8,220 nucleotides of DNA from an uncultured Bacteroidota bacterium (GCA_903888655.1 CAISUR010000622.1:1-8220), one strand, 5' to 3'; shown: positions 1 through 6,403, numbered from the stretch's first letter. Notes: generated from the sequence alone by a model not told the origin. Numbers and translations are program-made.

Positions 1-114
1 AAACAGAACGCAAACGAAAAACATAAAAAAAACATAAAAAAAGGAAAGAGTTTTGCTGACGCAAAACTTTTTCCTTTAAAGTATCAACAAGAAATTGAAT
101 ATTTAAAATCATAA
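1..114 (+). CDS. Possible C-terminal tail of an upstream gene (partial)
   Basis: Frame 1 is open from the left edge to a TAA at 112-114, giving 37 residues. The tail is rich in Lys, Gln and Asn and ends in PLKYQQEIEYLKS, which looks like an ordinary amphipathic helical C-terminus. No start is visible because the gene would begin outside the window. Support is limited: the open stretch is short, the DNA is very A-rich, and the opposite strand is also open across much of it. A 17-bp inverted repeat at 40-77 lies inside this frame, which is unusual for coding sequence. A hairpin and T-rich run at 152-195 would suit the end of this transcript. No family is recognised. Confidence 0.42.
   Translation, partial: KQNANEKHKKNIKKGKSFADAKLFPLKYQQEIEYLKS
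40..77. repeat. 17-bp inverted repeat with a TGAC loop
   Basis: Positions 40-56 pair with 61-77 around the loop TGAC (57-60). Every pair is Watson-Crick except one G-T. On the minus strand the stem is followed by two T-runs, so it resembles a minus-strand intrinsic terminator. On the plus strand the only T-run is inside the 3' arm. No minus-strand gene in the window would end here. It may be a bidirectional terminator, or an inverted repeat inside the tail of the upstream reading frame. Confidence 0.6.
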
Positions 115-151
115 AAATTAACTGCTTTTATTTTATAACAATAAAAACTAA

Positions 152-195
152 AATAAAACAAATAACTAACCTTTCGGTTAGCCATTTATTTTATT
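152..195 (+). terminator. Candidate terminator or leader hairpin
   Basis: A perfect 6-bp stem CTAACC-TTTC-GGTTAG (166-181) extends outward, after an AA/CC internal loop, through a further AT-only stem (152-163 with 184-195, one mismatch). The 3' side, ATTTATTTTATT, is T-rich. The hairpin lies between the stop at 112-114 and the promoter at 203-233, so a terminator for the upstream transcript is the simplest reading. Strength is uncertain because the outer stem is all A-T. Confidence 0.42.
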
Positions 196-202
196 ATCAG
201 TG

Positions 203-233
203 TTGTAAGAAAAAAAAAGTTTTTTTATTTTTG
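203..233 (+). promoter_or_regulatory. Bacteroidota-type promoter of the 243-aa gene
   Basis: TTG at 203-205, a 20-bp spacer, and TATTTTTG at 226-233 match the Bacteroidota -33/-7 consensus (TTG, about 19 bp, TAnnTTTG). Transcription would start near 238-240, leaving a leader of about 25 nt before the ATG at 264. There is no Shine-Dalgarno; the sequence before the start is A/T-rich, as is normal in this phylum. Confidence 0.7.
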
Positions 234-263
234 GGTTATTATTAATCTTTAAAACAACTTATT

Positions 264-995
264 ATGGCATCAACATCAGAAACAGGACATGCAAAAAACG
301 TTGCAAACTTTCAAGATTTAATCTCATTCGTAACAGGTTACGGAGCAACGTACAATCCAACCAAAAACGCGCTAAAGTTGCCACAACTTACAGCGTTGTA
401 CACAGCATCACAAGCTACTTTAGCCGATGTGGTTACTAAAAACACAATCTACAACAACAAAGTAAACGAACGGGTTGTGGCATTCAAAGATTTAAAATCA
501 TTATCAACTAGATTGATAAATGCATTTCAAACAACCGATGCAACGTCTCAAAAAGTTGCTGATGCAAAAGCATTCAACAAAAAAATGCAAGGCATCAGAG
601 CAAAGGCCGTTGAAACATCAAACGACCCCAACACACCAGCTCCAAAAACAATTTCAACAAGTCAGCAATCTTACGACCAACAAATTCAGCATTTAGCGGG
701 TATTATTTCAGTGTTACAATCCGAACCAAGTTACACACCAAACGAAAACGATTTGAAAATCGCCACCTTAACAGCAAAACAAGCCGACCTAACCACTAAA
801 AATAGCGCTGTTGCAACGGCATACACCAACGTAAGCAATTCAAGAATTGCACGAGATACTACAATTTACGGTACAGACACAGGATTATTTGACATCGCAA
901 CAGAAGTTAAAAAATACGTGAAATCAGTTTTTGGTGCAAGAAGTCCACAATTTAAACAAATACAAGGCATAGAATTCACCAAGAAAAAGAAATAA
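264..995 (+). CDS. Unrecognised 243-aa protein with an internal duplication
   Basis: The family and function are not recognised with certainty; similar proteins may occur in other flavobacteria, from memory only. There is no signal peptide or membrane segment, no Cys and no Trp; Thr, Ala, Asn, Lys and Gln dominate, suggesting a soluble helical protein. The tail is basic (KKKK), preceded by FGARSPQFKQIQGIEFTK. Residues 30-44 (YNPTKNALKLPQLTA) and 157-171 (YTPNENDLKIATLTA) share the pattern YxPxxNxLKxxxLTA, and each is followed by a helical stretch, so the protein looks like two tandem units of about 125 residues. Of 17 Asn codons, 13 are AAC, unlike the AAT-rich neighbours; with the strong promoter this suggests high expression. 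The start follows that promoter directly. A 21-bp repeat array begins 16 bp after the stop. The gene appears to stand alone. Confidence 0.85.
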   Translation: MASTSETGHAKNVANFQDLISFVTGYGATYNPTKNALKLPQLTALYTASQATLADVVTKNTIYNNKVNERVVAFKDLKSLSTRLINAFQTTDATSQKVADAKAFNKKMQGIRAKAVETSNDPNTPAPKTISTSQQSYDQQIQHLAGIISVLQSEPSYTPNENDLKIATLTAKQADLTTKNSAVATAYTNVSNSRIARDTTIYGTDTGLFDIATEVKKYVKSVFGARSPQFKQIQGIEFTKKKK

Positions 996-1005
996 CAAAA
1001 CTTAA

Positions 1006-1139
1006 AATATAAATATGACAAGCGTAAACATAAAACTACCTACCCTATTTATATATATTGCTACCGCAATACTATGTAGCTGCTTCGCAGTTATATAAAT
1101 TCCTTCCGCATTTATAATAATGCTTGTCATATTTATATT
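1006..1139. repeat. Perfect 18-bp inverted repeat enclosing nested hairpins
   Basis: Positions 1006-1023 are the exact reverse complement of 1122-1139, 98 bp apart. The enclosed DNA holds two further hairpins: TATTGC-TACC-GCAATA (1056-1071) and a 10-bp stem with three G-U pairs around TTC (1074-1096). An alternative GCATT/AATGC stem (1108-1123) competes with the outer arm. As RNA this would be a branched structure in the 3' untranslated region of the 243-aa gene. It could also be a small MITE-like element, but no clear target duplication is seen and the whole stretch stays in phase with the 21-bp array. Confidence 0.65.
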
Positions 1140-1284
1140 AATACCAAGTCGACTTAAATTTATTCCTATCCGATTTATGTTTATTCCTATCCGACTTATA
1201 TTTATTCCTATCCGATTTATATTTATTCCAATCCGATTTATATTTATAGCATTCTAACTTACATAAATAGCAATCCGAACTACC
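1012..1284. repeat. 21-bp periodic tandem array, about 13 units
   Basis: The unit consensus is TTTATTCCTATCCGATTTAT followed by A. Four core units (starting at 1159, 1180, 1201 and 1222) match at 20-21 of 21 positions. Flanking units in strict phase match less well: starts 1012, 1033, 1054, 1075, 1096, 1117 and 1138 give 10, 14, 13, 11, 15, 14 and 14 matches, and starts 1243 and 1264 give 13 and 12. The best-kept part of the left flank is the terminal TTTATA. The period is both seven codons and two DNA helical turns. In one plus-strand frame the core reads as the heptad FIPIRFI, but a TAA at 1096-1098 and another at 1255-1257 limit it to short frames. Unlike CRISPR there are no unique spacers. 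Confidence 0.85.
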
Positions 1285-1549
1285 CCCGTTTGTGCACAGA
1301 TCCTTTGAAGTTCGAATTGATTTGTTTTAAAAATAAGTAAAACAACCAAAAGCTATACCCCTACCAAGTTGTAGTTTAGTATTCGTTTTGTGTTGTAGGT
1401 CAACCATTGTTGAAAAACAATGCAATGAAACTTTTTAATAACTAACCAACATTTGTATCCAGAACGAACTTAAATAAAAGAACACAAGAACTTATCTGTG
1501 ATAAAAGTTCCCCTTGACATAGCATATTTTTGTGTACTTCATTAACAGT
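1285..1549. other. Intergenic stretch with no recognised gene
   Basis: No convincing reading frame or RNA family is seen here. The only notable structure is a perfect 7-bp hairpin, CATTGTT-GAAA-AACAATG (1405-1422), with a GNRA-type tetraloop and a short T-run nine bases beyond. It could be a weak terminator for transcription coming through the array, or chance. A TATTTTTG box near 1526-1533 has no correctly spaced TTG and would only read antisense to rnpB. Confidence 0.4.
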
Positions 1550-1563
1550 AAAAAAAGCAGACC
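1550..1563 (-). terminator. 3' end and U-tract of rnpB
   Basis: On the minus strand the RNA ends with the 3' strand of helix P1 (GGTCTGCTT, 1555-1563), whose last two bases begin a run of seven T (1550-1556). A stem followed by a U-tract is the usual intrinsic stop for this RNA. Confidence 0.6.
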
Positions 1564-1883
1564 TATAAGCCGGATTCTGTTCAAATCTTATTATTAAAAA
1601 CAAGAAAAGACCTTATCATTTATCTAGTCTCGCCGTTACCAACGAGATCCATCTTTCTACCCTTCGACAACGGACGAGTAATCCTTAAATGTCGATATAC
1701 TTGAAATTTCACCGCATAGAGTTTACCTGGTTTCACTACAGCATTACCTGTACCTGCTTTCTGTTGCACTTGTCCTTTTTTGATTGCTCAAAACGACGGA
1801 TGTTATCCGCTATGCTACTCTTTGGTGTCCGGACTTTCCTCTCTTTCATCCTAAAAACGAAACAGCGATAAGGCGGTCTGCTT
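1555..1883 (-). ncRNA. rnpB: RNase P RNA (bacterial type A)
   Basis: This is the catalytic RNA of ribonuclease P, which removes 5' leaders from precursor tRNAs. On the minus strand the 5' conserved block AGGAAAGTCCGGAC (1827-1840) and the 3' block ACAGAATCCGGCTTAT (1565-1580) are both present; together they form the P4 core. Other hallmarks include ACAGAAA, GGTAAACTC and the AGATAAATGATAAGG stretch before the 3' block. The ends are fixed by helix P1: AAGCAGACC at the 5' end (1875-1883) pairs exactly with GGTCTGCTT at the 3' end (1555-1563). The length of about 329 nt is within the bacterial range, at the compact end. A -7 box lies just upstream and a U-tract follows. A plus-strand open frame of 60 codons inside it (1689-1871) is not a gene. 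Confidence 0.96.
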
Positions 1884-1885
1884 GG

Positions 1886-1893
1886 CAAAGATA
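1886..1893 (-). promoter_or_regulatory. -7 box of rnpB
   Basis: TATCTTTG on the minus strand matches TAnnTTTG and ends three bases before the first base of helix P1, placing the transcription start at or next to the mature 5' end. No TTG is found at the expected -33 spacing, so the upstream element is weak or absent. Confidence 0.6.
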
Positions 1894-2014
1894 AAGATTA
1901 ATGACGGAGTATTATTAATTAAAAAAACAAATCGTTTGTAATTCATAAATCGATGAGTTGTCCTTGTTATTTGAATTTTAAGTGTTAAATAAATTTCAAA
2001 ATAATAAAAAAGCA

Positions 2015-2022
2015 TACTTTTG
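2015..2022 (+). promoter_or_regulatory. -7 box of the PLD-like gene
   Basis: TACTTTTG matches TAnnTTTG and ends only 11 bases before the ATG at 2034. The predicted leader would be about 5-8 nt of almost pure A, so the mRNA would be nearly leaderless. No good TTG lies at the expected -33 distance. Confidence 0.5.
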
Positions 2023-2033
2023 AAAAAAAAAGA

Positions 2034-3692
2034 ATGAAATCAACGCTACTTTTATTTGTTTTATTATCGTTTGCCATCCCTACATTTGTTACTGGACAAG
2101 AAATTACCCAAGAAAACGATTTTAAAGTACATCATTATCCGTCGACTATAGCACTAGAGTTTAATCAATCAACACCGCCTTCGAATGTTAAGATTATAAA
2201 TGTATTAAACAACAAAGAACAATCCATTATTCAAACAACTTCTGCTTCTTATGTAATTAATGAGGTACATCCATCTGACATTTACAAAGTACAATATACT
2301 TTAAAAACCAGTAAATCTACAACACCTTTTTGCACCTACATTGCTGCTAAATCGGCGTCTACGGGAGCTATTTCGGTATATTTTAATCACCCTGTTGATG
2401 TAACCTATGCACAAACCCAACAAGCCGTCAATTTATCTAATACAGTAAAAGATAAATTGATTACTTATATCAATAACTGTGTTGCCACTCTTGATATTGC
2501 TGTCTATGATTCTTATTCTCCATCTGCAACAACCGGCATAGCGGGAGCTATTAATGCCGCTTATGCTAGAGGAGTTCAAGTGCGTATTATTTATGACGGA
2601 AGCACAAGTAGCGTGATGATTCCGTTACTGAATAGTGCCATACCTCGATTGGCGAGTCCCACAACTTCTGCTTACGGTATCATGCACAACAAATTTGTTA
2701 TTTTTGATGCCAATAGTACCGATCCAACCCTTCCATTAGTTTGGACTGGCTCGACCAATTGGACAACCGCTCAAATAGATGGTCCCGATAAAAATAGTGT
2801 CATCACCATTCAAGATCAATCGTTGGCATTGGCATACAAAATTGAATTTGAAGAAATGTGGGGAAGTAACACAGTAACACCTGATACTACTAATTCTAAA
2901 TTTGGTCCCTACAAATCTGATAATACGCCTCATAATTTTGTGATTGGCGGTAAAACAGTTCAAAGTTATTTTAGTCCATCGGATGGTACCACTGCCAAGA
3001 TCGTTACAGCCATTAATTCTGCAAATTCAGATATTGAAGCGGCTGTAATGGACATAACAAGAACTGATTGTAGTGGTGCTATCAATTCAAGATATAATAG
3101 TGGTGTGACTAATAGTAATGTTTTAGTTGACAGTCAAAATCCATCTGGAAATCAGATCACAACGCTACAAAATACATTATCTACAAATCGTGCTAAAGTC
3201 TATAGTGGTAGCGGCATAATGCATCATAAATTTATGGTTGTGGATAATTATAATGCATCATCAGATCCTTTAGTTTTGGTAGGCTCTCATAATTGGAGTA
3301 CCTCGGCTGAAACTAAAAACGATGAAAACACCTTGATAGTTCATGACGCCAATATCGCTAATCAATATTATCAGGCATTTGCTTATCTATTTCAATTAGC
3401 AGGAGGCGTGATTACCCCTTCGCTCTCAATTAGTGCAGAAACCTATCACGATAGTACACTTAGAATATATCCGAATCCGAATCGTGGAGTTTTGAAATTA
3501 AAGTCAAATCAAATCATTGACAATTTAGAAATTACTTTGTATGATGTATTAGGAAATAAAATCATGAACACTACATCTTTTAATAACTTTTCTGAAAACA
3601 CATTAGACATCAGTAATCAACCTCATGGTATCTATTTTGTTGAAGCCAATTGTGATGGTGTTGTGGCTCATTTTAAAATTATGAAAGAGTAA
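2034..3692 (+). CDS. Secreted phospholipase D-like protein, T9SS cargo
   Basis: This 552-aa protein carries both halves of a PLD-superfamily active site. Residues 1-21 are a Sec signal peptide (MKSTLLLFVLLSFAIPTFVTG). Residues 22 to about 115 form an N-terminal region not recognised. The first HKD motif is H218, K220, D225 followed by GSTNW (239-243); the second is H397, K399, D404 followed by GSHNWS (417-422). Both are complete, so one chain can form the two-lobed site that cleaves phosphodiester bonds through a phosphohistidine. Residues about 474-552, beginning RIYPNPNRG and ending HGIYFVEANCDGVVAHFKIMKE in two parts, are a T9SS type A sorting domain, so the enzyme should cross the outer membrane and be released or anchored. 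The substrate (phospholipid or nucleic acid) cannot be told from sequence. rdgB follows after 19 bp and may be co-transcribed. Confidence 0.92.
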   Translation: MKSTLLLFVLLSFAIPTFVTGQEITQENDFKVHHYPSTIALEFNQSTPPSNVKIINVLNNKEQSIIQTTSASYVINEVHPSDIYKVQYTLKTSKSTTPFCTYIAAKSASTGAISVYFNHPVDVTYAQTQQAVNLSNTVKDKLITYINNCVATLDIAVYDSYSPSATTGIAGAINAAYARGVQVRIIYDGSTSSVMIPLLNSAIPRLASPTTSAYGIMHNKFVIFDANSTDPTLPLVWTGSTNWTTAQIDGPDKNSVITIQDQSLALAYKIEFEEMWGSNTVTPDTTNSKFGPYKSDNTPHNFVIGGKTVQSYFSPSDGTTAKIVTAINSANSDIEAAVMDITRTDCSGAINSRYNSGVTNSNVLVDSQNPSGNQITTLQNTLSTNRAKVYSGSGIMHHKFMVVDNYNASSDPLVLVGSHNWSTSAETKNDENTLIVHDANIANQYYQAFAYLFQLAGGVITPSLSISAETYHDSTLRIYPNPNRGVLKLKSNQIIDNLEITLYDVLGNKIMNTTSFNNFSENTLDISNQPHGIYFVEANCDGVVAHFKIMKE

Positions 3693-3711
3693 ATTAGCAA
3701 AATTTTCACTC

Positions 3712-4305
3712 ATGAAACTCGTTTTTGCCTCCAACAATACTAATAAAATAAAAGAAATTCAACAATTAGTTCCTGCCTCCATTCAAATCGTGAGTTTGCA
3801 AGATATTGGTTGCAGTGAAGACATACCTGAAACTGCACTAACTATAGAAGGAAATGCCATTTTAAAAGCCAATTATGTGACCGAAAAATATGGTCTCAAT
3901 TGCTTTGCTGATGATTCTGGTTTGGAAGTTGCAATTTTGAATGGTGCTCCTGGAGTACATTCGGCTCGATATGCTGGAACATCCAAAAATGATGATGACA
4001 ACATGAATAAATTATTGTTTACTTTAAAAAATGAAACCCATAGAAATGCTAATTTTAAAACCGTTATTTGTCTAAACGTTGATGGAAATCAACAGCTCTT
4101 TACAGGTAAAATTTTTGGCGAGATTTGTACCGAAAAAAAAGGTTCTAACGGATTTGGCTATGATCCTATTTTCGTAGCAGATGGATATACCAAAACTTTT
4201 GCAGAACTTACCATGGTAGAAAAATCCGAAATTAGTCATCGAGGACAAGCCGTAAGACAATTGGTTTCTTTTCTTTCTAATTATACTGATCAAACAGATA
4301 GATAA
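3712..4305 (+). CDS. rdgB: Non-canonical purine NTP pyrophosphatase (RdgB/HAM1)
   Basis: RdgB hydrolyses dITP, ITP and XTP to the monophosphate and pyrophosphate, cleaning the nucleotide pool so that deaminated purines do not enter DNA or RNA; it is cytosolic and Mg-dependent. At 197 aa it has the family's normal length. The signature blocks are all present: SNNTNK (7-12), FADDSGL (65-71) with the catalytic Asp at D68, GVHSARYAG (81-89), GFGYDP (147-152) and SHRGQA (175-180). The start follows the PLD-like gene by 19 bp with no clear promoter between, so a bicistronic mRNA is likely even though the functions are unrelated. Its last nine codons and stop overlap the end of the convergent M28 peptidase gene. 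Confidence 0.95.
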   Translation: MKLVFASNNTNKIKEIQQLVPASIQIVSLQDIGCSEDIPETALTIEGNAILKANYVTEKYGLNCFADDSGLEVAILNGAPGVHSARYAGTSKNDDDNMNKLLFTLKNETHRNANFKTVICLNVDGNQQLFTGKIFGEICTEKKGSNGFGYDPIFVADGYTKTFAELTMVEKSEISHRGQAVRQLVSFLSNYTDQTDR

Positions 4306-5641
4306 GTGATGCCATCGTTGCGGCTCCAAGTTCTAATTCCCTTTTGTTGACCGCATCAAACGTATCATTTGCGGCATGATGGTAATCGAAATATCGTTGT
4401 GAATCGGGATGTAAACCAACTTTGGTAATTTGAGGTGATTCAATAGGCTCAATATCTGTACCCGAATGTCCTTTTTCAAAAATGTGTATTAAATAGGGTT
4501 CAAATAGTTTTTTCCAACCTGAAATTTTGGTAAAACTTGCAGCATCCGATTCTATTGAAAACCCACGTGGTGAAAATCCACCCGAATCACTTTCCATAGC
4601 AAAAATGTGATTCTCCCTCTTTTCTTTGGCTATTTGGGCATATTTGTCTCCTCCTCTAACACCGTTTTCTTCGTTCATAAACAACACAACTCTAATGGTG
4701 TTTTTGGGTTTGTACTGTAGCTTTTTGAATAATTCTAAAACCGCCATACTTTGCATACAGCCCGCTCCGTCGTCCTGCGATCCATCGCCTAAGTCCCAAG
4801 AATCTAGATGACCGCCCACTACCATAATGCGCTCGGGATGTTCGGTACCTTTAATTTCTCCAATAACATTGTAAGATAGCACATCATCCAATTGCTCACA
4901 AGATTGCTTAAAGTACATTTTTGCATTTGGACGGTCTTTAAGAAGCTTGCTCAATGCCTCTGCTCCATTGGTTGAAATAGCTGCAGCAGGAATACGTTCT
5001 TGTTGGGGCGTATCTTTATAATTTGTCATTCCAGTGTGAGGAAAGTCGTCTAAACGCAAATTCATGGAGCGAACAATAACAGCAACAGCCCCTAATTTGC
5101 CTGCCTCTCTGGCTCCTGATGAACGTTGATCGACACAATTTCCATAAGCATTCATGGTTTCAATAAATTCTGGATTCATCGGTCGGTTAAAGAAAATGAT
5201 GTTTCCTTTTACTTTTTCAGTTCCTAGTGCTTTCAATTCGTCTAAACTTTTCACCTCAATAACTTTGGCAGTCACTCCCTTTGTTGGGGTAGCCACCGAT
5301 AATCCCAAAGCACATATAGGAAAGGAGATTTTATTTTTACCTAGTTGAACATAAGCTACTTCTTTTTCGCCACGCACCCATTTTGGCACCATTACTTCTT
5401 GAAGATAGACATTGTCTAATCCTAAAGTCTCAAGTTGTTGTTTAGTATAGCGTACGCCTTGCTCTGCTCCTTTTGAACCTGATAATCGTTGGCCAACTTT
5501 ATTGGACAAATCATCCAACCAATGGTAGCAAGAGCTTTCGGTTAAAGCTGATTTGTAGATTTGCTTTAACATCGCTTCATCACTGGTTTGTGAAAAGAAT
5601 ATGGTGGATTGCAACAACAGTAAAAAGGTGATTTTTTTCAT
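4277..5641 (-). CDS. Secreted M28 metallopeptidase, carboxypeptidase Q type
   Basis: This 454-aa protein starts with a Sec signal peptide (about residues 1-18, MKKITFLLLLQSTIFFSQ), so it acts in the periplasm or outside. A PA-like inserted region (about 95-240) precedes the M28 zinc-peptidase core. Metal and catalytic residues are visible: H278 and D280 in GGHLDSWD, the bridging Asp in SQDDGAG (D290/D291), the Glu pair E324/E325 in NEENG, D352 in ESDSGG and the last zinc His in YHHAANDT (H421/H422). The GGHLDSWDLGDGSQDDGAG block is typical of carboxypeptidase Q (PGCP) relatives, which release amino acids from short peptides; whether this one acts as an amino- or a dipeptidase is open. The TAG stop lies 29 bp inside rdgB. 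It has its own -7 box and seems to be a single-gene unit. Confidence 0.93.
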   Translation of the reverse strand: MKKITFLLLLQSTIFFSQTSDEAMLKQIYKSALTESSCYHWLDDLSNKVGQRLSGSKGAEQGVRYTKQQLETLGLDNVYLQEVMVPKWVRGEKEVAYVQLGKNKISFPICALGLSVATPTKGVTAKVIEVKSLDELKALGTEKVKGNIIFFNRPMNPEFIETMNAYGNCVDQRSSGAREAGKLGAVAVIVRSMNLRLDDFPHTGMTNYKDTPQQERIPAAAISTNGAEALSKLLKDRPNAKMYFKQSCEQLDDVLSYNVIGEIKGTEHPERIMVVGGHLDSWDLGDGSQDDGAGCMQSMAVLELFKKLQYKPKNTIRVVLFMNEENGVRGGDKYAQIAKEKRENHIFAMESDSGGFSPRGFSIESDAASFTKISGWKKLFEPYLIHIFEKGHSGTDIEPIESPQITKVGLHPDSQRYFDYHHAANDTFDAVNKRELELGAATMASLIYLFDQYN

Positions 5642-5658
5642 TATAATTTAATTTCCTC

Positions 5659-5666
5659 CAAAAATA
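5659..5666 (-). promoter_or_regulatory. -7 box of the M28 peptidase gene
   Basis: On the minus strand TATTTTTG matches TAnnTTTG, with a TTG 22 bp further upstream, slightly longer than the ideal spacing. The leader would be about 12-15 nt. A GGAGG stretch follows immediately (5654-5658) but probably lies at or before the transcription start, so it may not act as a ribosome binding site. Confidence 0.5.
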
Positions 5667-5703
5667 AATCAAAAATGTTTTGGTTTGACAATATTATTTC
5701 ATT

Positions 5704-5726
5704 TACTTTGCATCTCAAAGTACTTT
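5704..5726 (+). promoter_or_regulatory. Palindromic operator over the promoter of the 5730 gene
   Basis: TACTTTG (5704-5710), CATCT, CAAAGTA (5716-5722) is a perfect 7-bp inverted repeat, and its right arm runs into a second palindrome, AAAGTACTTT (5717-5726). The left arm also resembles a -7 box (TACTTTG, one base short of TAnnTTTG), so a bound protein would cover the promoter. Nearly the same element precedes the gene at 6741. The likely binder is the winged-helix regulator at 6404-6700; that link is inference. Confidence 0.6.
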
Positions 5727-5729
5727 ACT

Positions 5730-6362
5730 ATGGAGACAAAAGATTATTTAAAAGATATTCAAGACATTAAAGAAATGATGTCAAAATCCTCGCAATTTCT
5801 TTCTTTAAGTGGTTTATCTGGTGTCCTTGCGGGCATCTATGCCCTGATAGGCGCTTTTGTGGCAAAAAGTATTCTTCCCTCTTGCAACAAAATTGGATAC
5901 GAATTGAGTCGTGAAACATTTACTTTAACCGAACAAGAAATAACAATAAAATTATTCCTAATCGCAATTGCTGTAATTGTTTTATCTATTATAACAGGAA
6001 TACTTTTAAGTGCTTCTAAAGCTAAAAAACAAAAAGAAAGCCTTTGGAATGAATCTTCCAAACGTTTATTAATAAACTTTGGAATCCCTTTAATTACAGG
6101 TGGTATATTTTCCTTACTCCTATTGCAAAAAGAATATTATGGAATCATTGCTCCAATAACTCTTCTATTTTATGGAATGGGTTGCATAAATGCAAGTAAA
6201 TATACTTTTAGAGATGTAAAATATTTGGGGATTACATTAATTATATTAGGATTATTTGCTGCTTACTTTATTGGATATGGACTATTATTTTGGGCACTTG
6301 GATTTGGTGTGAGTCATATTATTTATGGCACTATGATGTATCTTAAATATGATAGAAATTAA
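5730..6362 (+). CDS. Six-helix membrane protein of unknown function
   Basis: The protein has 210 aa from the start chosen here. An in-frame ATG at 5685 would add 15 residues but lies upstream of the promoter-operator at 5704-5726, so the ATG at 5730 (METKDYLKDI) is preferred. The N-terminal 25 residues are charged and helical (IQDIKEMM) and precede the segment SLSGLSGVLAGIYALIGA. About six membrane helices are visible: 27-46, 73-94, 113-132, 137-155, 164-181 and 183-204, with a polar Lys-rich loop near 96-112. I do not recognise a named enzyme family; similar proteins next to small winged-helix regulators seem common in Bacteroidota, from memory. The regulator gene follows after 41 bp without its own clear promoter, so the two are probably one transcription unit. 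Confidence 0.85.
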   Translation: METKDYLKDIQDIKEMMSKSSQFLSLSGLSGVLAGIYALIGAFVAKSILPSCNKIGYELSRETFTLTEQEITIKLFLIAIAVIVLSIITGILLSASKAKKQKESLWNESSKRLLINFGIPLITGGIFSLLLLQKEYYGIIAPITLLFYGMGCINASKYTFRDVKYLGITLIILGLFAAYFIGYGLLFWALGFGVSHIIYGTMMYLKYDRN

Positions 6363-6403
6363 TGTAACAAGGTTTTTTTTGTGCTTATCACTAAAAATAA
6401 AAT

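Noticed and set aside
1006..1139. MITE or insertion sequence remnant
   Set aside because: The 18-bp inverted ends are suggestive, but there is no convincing target-site duplication and the interior stays in phase with the surrounding 21-bp array.
1120..1257. 45-codon frame MLVIF...FIPIRF repeats within the array
   Set aside because: It has no promoter or ribosome binding site of its own and low-complexity composition, and the similar frame at 1015-1098 stops at a TAA in the same phase. Kept as an observation on the array, not as a gene.
1012..1284. CRISPR array
   Set aside because: Units are contiguous 21-bp tandem repeats with no unique spacers between them, and no cas gene is nearby.
1510..1540. 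Plus-strand promoter (TTG ... TATTTTTG) before rnpB
   Set aside because: The TTG-to-box spacing is far too short and transcription would only run antisense to rnpB.
1689..1871. Plus-strand open frame of 60 codons
   Set aside because: It lies antisense within rnpB, whose conserved blocks and P1 pairing are clear; the frame is a shadow of the RNA gene.
4626..5348. Plus-strand frames within the M28 gene
   Set aside because: Antisense shadows of a well-supported peptidase gene; no start signals and no recognisable protein features.
5685..5729. N-terminal extension of the 5730 membrane protein
   Set aside because: The upstream ATG precedes the promoter-operator palindrome, and the 15 added residues would be encoded by promoter DNA; the start at 5730 fits better.
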